Shown here piece after piece: positions 14,901-26,670 of a stretch of 64,000 nt of DNA. The notes under the pieces are model-generated. The model was not told where the DNA came from. It did not search any database and saw only the letters and a program-made list of their open reading frames with translations. This DNA is from Fasciola hepatica (taxonomy: Eukaryota > Platyhelminthes > Trematoda > Plagiorchiida > Fasciolidae), in contig CANUEZ040000193.1 in the NCBI GenBank assembly GCA_948099385.1, forward strand, positions 3,794,501 to 3,858,500, given 5' to 3'. The position numbers and the translations under genes were made by a program. Each line of letters begins with the position of its first letter. Position 1 is the first letter of the stretch.

Positions 14901-17900
14901 ACGGAGGCAAAATTATTCCTGTTTCTCACAGCTTCTTTCTAACAACATGCTTTTAAGTTGATATGAGTGTACAAATGGACAAAGTTTATTTAACCTTTCG
15001 AATTATATTTTCCTTGAACGTGTGACTGAGAGATCGCATCGAAAATATTCGCCGCTGTTTTTCGTCAAGGCCACTCTCAGAACATCACTGTTTCCGACTT
15101 AAAGGAAAGTGAGACATTTTGGGAAAAAAGAGCTACAAGTACTGTGTTCGTCTAGAGTCAGTGCCTGTTGAAAGAGCTGGAGCGCCGAGAAAAGCGAGCA
15201 TATTGACACAACGGCTCGTGATTGATTCGCCTCTTCTCTCACCTTTAGATAAAGACAACAAGATGGATGATTCTAAAAGAATCCTCCTTAAATCTCAAGA
15301 TCTTGACAGTCAGATAAGTATTCATGCAATAAAACGACCACGACGAGCTTACATCAGATTATTTGGGGGTTAATAAAGATGAAGTGAAAATCGGTGAACT
15401 GAAGTGATAGGACACAACAAGAATCAAGTTCGGGCAGACTTGCCAGGGGTCAGCTAAAAGGAGGCACATTGAGATTTATACGCTTCTAGTTCGGATTGAT
15501 CTACGTCGCTTTTTTGCATTCATTTGAAGCATTTTATGAGTCCATGAAAAAACAGTTCGGATAAGCTCAGTGATGGGTTGGAGTCGTAGAACGAAATTCT
15601 GCCATTGTGCGAGACTGTTCACTCTGAAATTAAGGTCAACATAGTAAAACGTTATACATGAAAAAGTTGGGCTTGCGGCATAGGCGTCCTTTCGGGGAGA
15701 ATCACGGATCAACGTAGTCCGTATTAGGTTAGGCTCCTTCCTGGCGTAGTTTCCTTCGACTTTCGTCAACGAAACATTTAGCATATTTAGAGAAAATGAC
15801 TAGCGAACAAGCTTGTTTTCAATAAAATCATCTTGTTGGCTCTGAAACAGCTGAAAATGTCGATATCCGCTTATACCGCCTCCCTTCTGCGTCCTCAGTA
15901 TCAACCTGTGTGCTCCTAAACTGTCCCAGATAATTCCCTGCCACAGAACAGGTTATAGAACAGGTGAGATCTGACGTCACACCTGAGAAACAATTCACAT
16001 CCGGTCTCGAACTTACTGGTGAAATTCCGCTAACTGGGTAGACGTTTTACCAGCCGAGTTATCGCGATACGACCAGTAAAGTTTGAATAACACAAGTAAG
16101 AAATCGATGAAGCGCGGACCGCTATTTCCATGACACCCAGCAACAGCGCCGGTTTTATTCACCGGGCAAGCCTCTTCCGTCACCTCCTTATGGGATTGCT
16201 GCCCGTTTGATTCCCACTAGCAGTGTTTGACTTTTCGATGTGAAAAATTCAAGTGGTTCCTAAGTTGCATATTCCTCGTCCCTGTTAAACATTCTGTGAA
16301 TACAACTTTTTTCTTTCCGTCCAATGTCAATAATAGTCTCTTTCACTGTCTACCCTTTCAATACATTTACATTTTTAGGTTGGGAAGGCAACAACTTTGA
16401 ACTATATCCGTGTGTGAAAACGTGATTGGACGGTCATCAAATCAGTATGGCGTAATTAGGAAAAACAGAAAGGAAACTTTTGTTGTTCCGCGGCTGGGAA
16501 AAGGACCTATGAAAACATAGCACTTTCGCTTCGGGGATTATCCATTTCTAGTTTCTACCAAAGAGTCAGCATTTGGTCCATCTGTGTTCCGGGTTGGTCT
16601 GAGATCGCGGCAGGGACAGTTTCAATACTCCATCCGACGTTTTTGAGAAAAAACCGACAGACTAAGTGATCAAATGGCTACAGTCCCTGCCTTTGCTAGA
16701 TGTTGTTTTTGGCGCGTCTCTGAAGACTTTGTCCCGCTATACTATCTGACCCACATATCAGATATCGTCATCTCAACAAAATCAAAAATCTTCATTCATG
16801 ATGTTACGCATGGGAATCTGCGCATTTCTGTTTTGACTCGAGGGAAAGTTTCATTTGACAGTGAGGTCGTTCGACGAGTCCTTCTTTTGGGTGATACACA
16901 GTCCTGCGAAAATTTTAGGCTCCAATGAGACAGATGGAACAACAAAGCAGGCGGGATTGGACGCAAATACCTGTGTCAGTGGTGATTCTGTTGGAGATGC
17001 CAAATGTGGAAATCCGGTAACTCAGAAACACCTTTGAGATGGTTTTACTGGATACCTACAATGGGGATGAGCACTGACCAAAGAGTAAAACGGTCAAAGC
17101 ATGCGAGAAAACAGCGAAATAAACCTGAAGTGGCGAAAGACTATCTATGGCTTGCTGAACATAAAAAGAATGTGAATCATCAATAAGTAATCGAAGTGAG
17201 CAGGAATGCATATGAGGATGGACTTTTAACCTTTTGATAACGAATCCCAGTTTGAGTTCATAGAAAGATCTTGATCGTTTGCGGCCACACTTCAAGTTTT
17301 GCAAAGAATTCCAGAGTAGAACTTAATCTGGGGCGGAATTTCAAAAGAAAATGATGCAATCCGGCTTTAAAAGAAACGGTTTGATGTCGAGGAGCTTGAG
17401 GGTTGGCTAAATTTCTCTCAGTGGGGAAAAAGCTACCGAATATCATTGAACATTAGTGAATTGAATGTGCCAGTTGACCACGTATATAATACAATATGTG
17501 CCAAAGAATTTTATTGTTTGCAGCACAAAAATATCCACTGGAAAATATGTACTCAGTTGATCACAATGTATTACCGATTAAGGGAAGCCTGGCCATTGAG
17601 GTTGTTGGCATTTTCTTCATGTCTCATCACGGCTTTTGACCGTAAAGATGCGATCGTTCCACAATCAACAATGCCGCCTACTTCAGACAACACGGGATGA
17701 ATGTTCTATCCAGTGCCATTGTAAACACCTCTGGACAGAAATCAGAACATTCAAGGGAGAACCTAGTTGAAATTTCAATAATTATTTTCAGGAAAAGACA
17801 TAATAAAGTACGACAAAATTCTGCTGGGTAGTTTTACTTTTTGTCTTCCCGAAAAAATAACGAGCAAGAAAATTCAAGGTCTAACAGCACAGGATTATGA

Positions 17901-20900
17901 TCGCTAGTTCATGTAAGGGCATTCACCTAAAAATGGAAAGGGCTTTTCCATACAGTTGTATTGGAGTGAAAATCTACTCTACATACTTCTCCACCACACT
18001 GTCACAAATCAATATTGAATCTCTGTCCCGGTGAATCTTGCTATCTTTTCGATCAATATCGAATTTATCGACCTATATTTTTAGGTCTAGTGCAAATCAG
18101 TAATTGAACGACTTGCAGAAGATAACTCTGGAGAAATCGAGTCGCATGTTCTATCTGTGCTACACAATAAAACGGATCTTTCCGTTGTACTAGAAATTAT
18201 GGTGATGCTTCTAGGTAACACTTTGCCGAATCACAAGTGCAACCGTTATAAATCACCATCGAACCTCAACTGGTCTAGCCGATTAAAATAATAAACATCG
18301 GTCGACACGTTATCGTTTTCAATACTTAACTTGCATCCACCTAATATGAATATCAGATTTATTTCTACGCTATTCTAGTTGTCTTGTTTTATGCAAATAA
18401 TACTATCATGCCAAAATATTATAGAAGCTACAGCGAAGCTTTCGCACTTTTGTTGGACACGGTCAGAATTTTTCTCCCCTGGTGAGCACAGTGAACCTCA
18501 TCAATGTTTGGGGCACATTTTCTTAATTTTCGTGACACTCAATTAGCCAAATATCTACATAAAAGCAGTCCTTACAGCTGTTTAAAAAGTCTGGTTAGGA
18601 ATTATCAGTTGAAGTTTGCATACTCCAGGCCATCAGTAGGACTCCAACATGGTGAAGCCAACAGCTGTTGGAACAACCAGTTGTTTGCTTGCTGATTTGG
18701 CGAAAGTTGGGTGTTTTATCATGAAATAATGAAGCTGGACTTCTCGTTAGGATCCAACCATAGCATGTCAAATTCAGTAATCCGCATCCTTCGCTTTGCC
18801 ATGAATAGATTGATTAAATGCTGTGCTACCATCATATCATATAAAGAAAGGATTACACACTGCACAATAAGGACAAATCGGCTTCAAGAAAGGTTGCCCT
18901 TGATAAGTGAAATGTTGACTCGTCACACCTTTCGAAAAAGCTGTGGTAATACAGTTATAATCCCAACAATGTAAAAGGACCTTCAACGTCGACACGTGTG
19001 TGAAATTAACTACAAACAAGGAGGTTGTAGTTTTTCGCGGGATGATTTTGTTTCCACTGGTCGTTTTTTAACTGAAGTGCACGTTCAGAAGGATAGATCA
19101 ACAGTGCAGGAACTAGGCAAATTATTGAACGGCTGATCTACCAAACATTTCTACAGTTTATTAAGATCACAAAACATGTTCCGATTAGCTTTTATTCACT
19201 CCCACAATCAAATGACAAAGTGAATCAAAACAACGGAATATATCAGCACGCACGCAGCGGCAGAAATACTGAAACGATGCCACTACTAGTTAAAGTGAAA
19301 ACCTCCAATGGAAAGGGCTTTAATAATTAGATGTTCTCCTCAGAAAAATCCAACAGTTAGACGTTAATTGCTGAAGTCATGTTAGCTGTTAAGAATGCTT
19401 AAGAAGACCGATGACATTCTCATGTCAATCTCGAGTTACTTTCAATACCAACATGTTTCACCTTTTATTCAATATGCATTTCTTGAACTAATCACGCGGA
19501 AACAACTTCACTTATCTAGGCACTCTTCCATTTTTTACACTGTTCCAAAGTTTTTAAATCTCTCTGATTATAAGAACAATATATATTGAAAAATTCAGGT
19601 GCATCTTTCACAGCGAAATGTCGTACACCGCCAGCCGCGCACTCCGCTCCGGGCAGATGCCTTACCTACTCGTCGGTACGATTTCGGCTAGCGGAATTTG
19701 ACTTTTCGACTTAGAAGATCCAATTGGATTTTCCCTTACATTACATTCAGGCTCCTCGTGCCAATAGAATCTCCTGTGAAGGAAAACGAATAGATGGATT
19801 CTCATCACTTCTTTCTCGCAGATGAGTGGAAATAACAAGAGCGAATTCTTCAAAGACGTTTTTTAGTCTGATATGTTTGTTACGTATGATTCATGTGAGA
19901 TAAACAAGGTCACAGTGCATGGGGTAAAGGCCTTATTTGAGACCGTTAGATTTCAAGATAAAGCTGAATCACCGATAAGGACTTCTGTTGCATTTGCAGC
20001 AATAGGAAACTATTCACAACAGTTGATCTCAGTCACTGATGCAAATTATGATCATCTGTGAAATTTTGCGAACTCAAACTTATTTACTAATGCGACTTGA
20101 GTGTAAAACATTTTTCAACAGTACTGGCACGACTGGTGAAAATTGGTCTAAGCCGACAACTGTGAGTTTTCCTCACTGACTTTGATGACAGAGCAGTGCT
20201 AAATACATATAAAGGCGCAAACCAGGTAAGGCTTTTGATTGTTGTTCAGTGTTACGGGGCTCATACAGTCGGCCATCCAACTAATATTTTTAGGCTGTTG
20301 TTTATACAAATAACTGAGCGGAATGGTAATAACATTACGATTTAGCAGCTAATACTAGCCAACAGAAATTAGCCCGTCCCGTTGCTTGAATACGCTCGCG
20401 CATATGCCGTAAATGTAGCGTCTCTGACTGGACAAACCTCTTGTTAGATAAGTCTTGTCAAACTCGTTGAAAAAAGTGCGCTATGCAGTGTGCCATTTTC
20501 GCCGTTCCTAATTATTGACAGTGGGTAACGTTTTGATGGAAATTCTGTTTGATTTCATTGCATTTTATTCCAGACCAGATAAGAAACAGGCAACATAATT
20601 TTAGTCCTGAGAACCCAATCTCGTCATTTGAAGGGAGTTTAGTCTTTGAAAAATTGATATTTCCACAGGGATCAGATACACACAGTTTGAATCGGATGTA
20701 ACGTTGATTTTTTTCAACGTTAGCTTGGAAACAACTGCTTGAAGAAAATTCAGGAGTGTCATTCTGACATTCATCGGATTGGATATTTTAACATAATAAA
20801 ATCGCACGAGGGACGGAGGTGATATTCCACTTTAAATTTTCGCATCGGAAGGTCCATGTAGTTGATCAAAAATGAACCGATGATATGACGTTTATCGAGT

Positions 20901-23900
20901 AAAGTGGTTGTAATTGTCAAAACTGTCATCAACGGGCACTTACTATGTTAATGTGTGAATACAGGTAGAAAATTTCAGGTAGAAAATCAGACAGGAACTG
21001 ATCCTAAATTACAATGTACAATGATCAAATAAAGTGATTCACGCAGTCTCTTGAATTATAAGTTCTTCTGTTGATCCTCTTTCTTGAACTTCTGAGAGGA
21101 CCGATTCGTTCTCAAGTCGGTCTGTTATTGGAGCATACATGTTTCTTTTTCTGTCTACGCTTATAGGCCGTTTGAAGCAAATATTTGTTGTGGGCTGATA
21201 ACCGAGAATTTCTTATGGCTTTCAAAACGAATAACTCAAGAATACATTCTACCGCTTAGCTGACGAGCGAATGCTAGTCCCTCGGAAAATGGCACTTCGT
21301 GCCTTTTGTTCTGCCATCCCATTTACCAACGCTCCTGAATAAATTTGTCAGTTTGCTCTCCTTCATTCGATGAAAAAATAAGCCCCCATGACTCTCATCA
21401 TTCACGTTTCTCGTCCAATTGGTTTGGCACTTTAAGGAGAAAATGTTTCACTCCACAATCATTCAAAACTCAAACGTTGGTAACCGTAGTTCACTTTTAC
21501 CTTCAGATAAAGTGTTATCATATGGCTTGTATCACTTTGTGAGAAATTTAAATCACGCTATGATAAGAGTTTCAAAGCTGCAAATAAATGAGGTCTAAAT
21601 ATCATGGTTAGAGAGTATTCTTTTTGTGAGGACCAAATTCCATATCAGTTGATTTGTTCACGATGGCATCAAAAACAAGACGCTGTCCCGGGTAAGACTT
21701 CGTGTTATGTCCTTTCCGATCCGTCAGTATATATATACCATTATTATTGTCCTATGGTATTCATAACTGGGCAATAACAAAACTTAAAAGAACGTCGGAA
21801 GTAGAAAATCTCAGGTGGAGTCGCCGGCTAGCACCCGTTTGGACGTTTGTGTTCAAAAGGTCAACATCATGGACCCTGAACCCGGGTGGGAGTCGTCACA
21901 CCACCTTCAATCATTTCTGAAATGGAATCTTTTACCTGTTTGCCACTCCCTTCCTAAAATATGAACAAAAAGGGCTACGCCATCCCAGCCTTCTACCAGT
22001 TAATTTGAATTCCAGCCGTCGGTATTGAGCAGAACGGTTGCAATACTGGCATGTCTTTATGCTTCCAAACCAATAAGCGCTTAAAAAATGGAGGTTTCAT
22101 TACAAACCGAGCATATTAGTAAAAGTCTGAATGAAAACTAGGGTCGTAGGTGCGCACCAGTTGCTTGGCTGTTTGTTGACAGTTTCCATCTGATACACTG
22201 TTAGTTGGTTGAGAAAATTAGATAATAATACTTATTGCTCGGTTGTTTAGTGACTGATCTGGCTTGTAGCCAATAATAATTGATTCTGCAGTGGCATATT
22301 AATATAAATAAGCGGTGAGAATACTCCCATCTGTAGGAATTTCGAGAAATCCTTTGAGATTCATAGACTTAACACCTTGTCGTCAGGGATCATAATAGTC
22401 TTGCGGCAAATTCAAAAGAGATTTGCTGTAATGTTCACACTTCGTGGAATTCCAACAGTTTTCTTTTCGGTTCCACAGAAGTCTGTTTTCTACTGTTAAC
22501 TGTCCCTGGTCCATTTTACCTTAGGCAGCAAACGTATCTGAACACACTGCCAACGTGATTTTCTAAGGGCCTACAACTTTATTGGAATCACCATTCATCA
22601 GAAACGTTATTATGCTGTGGTCGCTGATTTGTTCAACCTCAGACTGCGTGTTTACAAATATTTCGTTTTATCACGTTTTGACTTTGGTCAATGGATGGAT
22701 CACTACCCATAGCCTTTGTGACTCTCTGTGGTGTTTTTTTCCGTCACGAACAACTTGTTCATTGACTTAGTGAATGATCAAATAGGAAATATTCTTCTAT
22801 CCCTGCACCCTGTTGTGAAGATGTTAAATCCGGACTCGTTCGAGTAGAACAAGTAGGCTTCTGCTGAGGGCACACTGGTTCAAGAATCACCCTGTGATCC
22901 GCCAAGAGTTATTCAAAATTAGTTTTTGTATATCGTATTTAGTGCTCGCGATTGCAATTCGAATCGCTTCTTTACAGCCCAGTAGTAAATTCATGGGAGC
23001 CGAAAGTTTCAATGACAACACAGCAGGATATATTAGTGCAACCAATCACACCGTCTTCAGTTCGCTCTGCTGACCTCTTCGTAGGATGTTAGTCTCGATC
23101 GGTGACATGCTCTCCGTGTAAATTTACTTTTAGACGTGTAACACCTTTCATCCTATCCGTCGGTCCAGAATCCAATTTTTAAGTATTTGCTGTATTTGTT
23201 CGCCCTTGCAGAAGTGTTGGTTATCATGAACATTACTGTTATTCTTCAAGGCCGAGCTTGTAAAGCTGCGGGCACAACCTGACATTCGGATTCAACATCG
23301 CGTTGAGTGAATTGATCTGTGTTGATGTTGCAGGCCGCTCCATCAGCGGTGAGACGCTGGCACCGTGGGCCGTATTTGACTGAGTCCCTAATCATCACAC
23401 CTGTACCCCTTGATCTTTGTCCACCCAGTGTACTATTGGACAGCAACGAGTGCATTGCTGCTGGTTCAATGTCCCCCTCCATTTTCTATCCAAGTAAAGC
23501 TGGGTAACTTCACAAAAAGTGCATCGGTGTCGGAGTTCGTCACTCGTCGGTTAATTTCGCTGAACAATTGGTCATTTACACACTACCAAACATTTACCGG
23601 AATGAATGTACACACTTTTTTACACAGACGGGCAAAGTGGATGAGATTGGAATAATGGAGGTCCATTTGGTCTTGATATGATGGAGTAAACAGAGGGTAG
23701 AGAAAACAGGTTCACATTATCCGGGAAAATGGAATGAACCAGAACAAGCAGTGTTTCGGCAAAAAATTACCCAGGCAGTCTTACACGGGATCAGCGTATT
23801 ATCGGAAACTAGGCTAGTAAAAACAGGCAGTGTGGAATTGAGTCGTTTGGGCTTCAGTGACGTATTTTAAATATAGCAGATACTTGGTCCATGCTGTTTG

Positions 23901-24479
23901 TTCAGTAATAAAATATCATATAAACTACCGAAGACTTCATTTTTCATTGCTATCAATGAACCGTCGTACTGGACGTTCACCGTCTTGCTCTGTGCGTCGG
24001 TGTTTTAATCAGCGATCCAATAGTGCACGCTATCTTCAGCGATATGAACAATCAACATTTGTATGCCCCATTGAGATTCGTGTTCATTCAAGATAAAGCT
24101 CTCGGAAATGGAATAGAAAGGTGATCAAAGCAGCGTCATATGTCTTATTCTAACCATTGAGATTCACCGAAAGTTCTCCGTAAGGATCGAAAAGGGGTGT
24201 GACTGACCGCGTAAGTTTATGAACGACTGACATCTGACTGACACGAACAAAAAGTTTTGAACTGTAAGCTGCCAAATGCTCGTCGGAAGATGTTAGAACG
24301 ACAATTACTATGGATGTTACAGGGGTGGGGAAATTAATTCAGAATGATTATCTTGATGCAACGTCGACGTTTTTGGGGCAGATACAAACTATCAGAATTC
24401 ATAGCCGATTAAGTCAAAAAGCTCTACCCAACAATAGGTCAAATGGTACATAAGGTTGGTCGAGTGAAGTTAGGGCTGC
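8949..24479. other. Long stretch without recognisable gene
   Basis: Apart from the compound microsatellite near 10.45 kb I find nothing assignable. The longest frames (12749-13192 plus, 147 codons; 13442-13837 minus, 131 codons) overlap other frames and match no family I know. The block 23232-23660 is visibly GC-richer than its surroundings and may be repeat-derived or the lost gag part of the BEL/Pao element downstream, but no motif supports either. Confidence 0.45.
10444..10473. repeat. Compound (TA)n / (GA)n microsatellite
   Basis: A short TA run followed after a few bases by about six GA units (from 10461). Simple-sequence DNA only. Confidence 0.85.
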
Positions 24480-24576
24480 CCTGCATCAAATCACATGCAC
24501 ATAGTGCAACGGACTGTACCCTTGCACAGTATGCGGTTAGTCAGTTGTAGTGGCAGGCACCACAAATTACTAAATC
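24480..24576 (+). pseudogene. BEL/Pao gag zinc-finger remnant
   Basis: In the frame that reads 24543-24575 the sequence gives SCSGRHHKLLN, the typical end of the BEL/Pao Gag finger (Cys, then RHHxLLH, here with the last His replaced by Asn). The bases just upstream read Cys- and His-containing pieces in more than one frame, so the finger is already frameshifted. It lies immediately before the protease segment, as expected for Gag followed by Pol. Confidence 0.6.
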
Positions 24577-25130
24577 GTGACTGATTTATTAAAGCTTGAC
24601 CAAAAACGTATCAATGTTCAGCCAATCCCACCCGGCCTTCTCTCAGTGGAATTCACTGGACCTAAAGGGACCGGGATAATATATGCACTCGTAGGTAATG
24701 GCTCCGACGTAAGTCCAATAGAAAAAGGTATGGTGGAACAAGTCGACCTGTCTCAGATGCAGTCATGTATGACTATCATAACAGGGTGTGGACGCTCCAA
24801 GATGGAGTCGGGGGTTGTGAATCTTTGTTTGGTATCCCCGGATGATCAAGCCAACTTTTCTGTGTTGCGCGCCTTTTGTGTCAACCGGCTATGCTTTGGA
24901 CCCCGACTTATGGACCTGCGGTCGGTCGAGGGTTGATGGGCACACCTTAGCAATGTTCCCGTTGAAGACACTTGAGAGATTAAGGTTAGAGTACTGATAG
25001 CTTCTGACGTACCATAGGCTCACTGGGTTTTGGAGCAACGGATTGGCAACAGGAGCGAACCTTAGGCAGTCAAAACTCAACGGGAATGGATGATCCTGGG
25101 ACCTCTAGGGCCGTACAACAACCGGGAGTT
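24577..25130 (+). pseudogene. BEL/Pao protease-like domain and linker, inactivated
   Basis: An open frame of 120 codons (24577-24936) resembles the aspartic-protease-like domain of BEL/Pao Pol. Where the family has an Asp-Ser/Thr-Gly active site after 'YAL', this copy reads Gly-Asn-Gly (residues 40-42), so the catalytic aspartate is gone. After a TGA at 24934 the same frame continues with WAHLSNVP, then the conserved EAHWVLEQRIGNR and WMILGPLG segments that link protease and reverse transcriptase in this class. Further stops interrupt it. It is non-functional. Confidence 0.85.
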
Positions 25131-25200
25131 CACCGTGAACAAACTGATAAATGAACAAATCCCTATCTCCGAATAGCTTCAAAGTCTGTGTGACGCAGAC

Positions 25201-25962
25201 TTCTCTGACGATGAGACTATTGACCGAGCACCATCGTTGGAGGACCAGAAGGTGCTATCGGTTGCAGAACGGTCTCTGAAACTAGTTGAAGGAACTTATC
25301 AATCGGCCCCCCATGGGAGACAGTCTCTGAAACTATATGCCCAATAACTTTTAATTTGCCGCCCGGAGGCTTTGATTCCTTGGTAAACTGTTTCAGCGCG
25401 GTAAGGTAGTTGTGCAAAAAAACAGAGACTAGGGATATATGACCCCTTCCCCGCGAAACAGCTGGCACCAGAGTTTTCAACAGCATGGTATTCACAACAC
25501 CACGCTGTCCTCAACCCTAAGAAACCAGAAAAACTAAGGATAATTCTACACTGTGTCAATCGGCTTCAGGGATTATCCTTAAACGAACGATTTCTACAGG
25601 ATTCCGATTGCATCAATGACCTGCGTAGATTGTGAATGCCGTTTCGAGATTAGAGGGTAGCCGTGGTAGCAGATACCGAAGAAATAGTTATGCAAGTTCA
25701 AGTGGCCTCACGGGATCATGACTCGTTAAAAGTAATGTGGTGGGAGAGCAATGACCAAAAACAGCATCTGTGTGAGTGTCAAACGACATTTCATTCTTCC
25801 GAAGCAACATTTTTCTTTTGTGCGATCTTTGCATGGAAATTAACGGTCAAGTGGAATCTAGACTACGAACCTTTCGTGAATAACTCGGCGTCAGAGGATA
25901 TTTCATGGGGACGACTGGTTGTTATTGTTCTCATCCGTTGAGTTGACGAAAACCTTCAATTT
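25201..25962 (+). pseudogene. BEL/Pao reverse transcriptase domain, decayed
   Basis: From 25201 the frame reads an acidic linker with LEDQKVL, then from about 25484 the start of the reverse transcriptase: HHAVLNPKKPEKLRIILHC, LQGLSLNERFLQDSD, then ADTEEIVMQVQVA (equivalent to the first catalytic-Asp block, ADIEKMFHQV in typical members) and a WW pair. The palm motif FYVDD is represented by FHGDDWLLLFSSVE, which starts at 25901 in the next frame, so a frameshift lies just upstream. The aspartate pair survives, but its Tyr-Val context does not. In-frame stops show the domain is dead. Confidence 0.9.
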
Positions 25963-25993
25963 TAGATAGTGTGTACCAAACGGAGAATTAGGT

Positions 25994-26665
25994 TTGCTTT
26001 GCAAACCCGGAAGCGACGAAGCTGGCCTTACCACCGACATCTACTTAAAATCAACATCTGCGCGATTGACGCTTGGTCTGGAACAGGACATCCAGCGGGA
26101 CTCGTTCTATTTTGGCTGGAACTTGACTGACCATGCGCTTTCGAGAGGAGAAATCTCATCCGTGGTCTCTTCCTTTTACAATACGCTTGGCTTGATAAAT
26201 CTTGCCACCTGTTGTGTCTGGTTAGGGTCTCGCATACTACGCGGACAACCGATCAATATTCCTCTCATGAATGGGCATACTCTCAATTTTCCTCCATCTT
26301 TAACCATGCTTTAGCGCCAGCAGTATTGACCTATCGATTTTGCTGTGTACTGATTGGTCTTCCTCTGCTGCGCGTGACGACACAAGTAGTTTAATTCTTC
26401 ATGCCAACTCACTTGCTTGTTTGCCGCTTAGTCGCCGGCTACGGCCGGGTTTTGTGTTTACAATGGCATAAATAAATGCAACGCCACCATTACGTGCTCT
26501 GCTACCGGTTATGGACACAACACCACCCTACTAGGAAAGGTATTGCTCCAACATCTGTGACAAGAAGGCTTGGGTTGGGACGATAGCCATGGAAACAAAC
26601 ACGAGGTCAAAGGAACTCCTGGCTGAGCTTCATGACTGAGTTGCCAAACTCGAAGATTCCAAGAT
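25994..26665 (+). pseudogene. BEL/Pao post-RT region, truncated
   Basis: The open frame 25994-26314 contains TLGLEQDIQRDSFYFGW, LTDHALSRGEI and SSVVSSFYNTLG. This matches the region after the reverse transcriptase that is diagnostic of BEL/Pao elements (Pfam calls it the Pao retrotransposon peptidase family). In the same phase VLLQHL, a stop, then QEGLGWDD appears from 26540, followed by a shifted piece ending IPRY near 26660, also family-typical. Recognisable similarity then ends. No integrase core follows, so the 3' part of the element was lost or replaced. Confidence 0.85.
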
Positions 26666-26670
26666 ACGTT

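Larger units (their letters stand above)
24480..26670 (+). mobile_element. Degenerate BEL/Pao LTR retrotransposon, truncated
   Basis: An old copy of a BEL/Pao-class retrotransposon, recognised from the ordered series of family signatures: a Gag finger remnant ending RHHKLL, a protease-like domain, the linker with EAHWVLEQRIGNR and WMILGPLG, a reverse transcriptase block starting HHAVLNPKKPEKLRIILHC, and the post-RT region with TLGLEQDIQRDSF and SSVVSSFYNTLG. From 24577 to about 25900 the similarity stays in one frame, broken by several stops. It then moves to the next frame up to about 26660. I see no integrase, no flanking LTR pair and no intact frame, so it is a dead fragment. Class assignment is from recognised motifs; the 5' limit is unclear. 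Confidence 0.9.
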
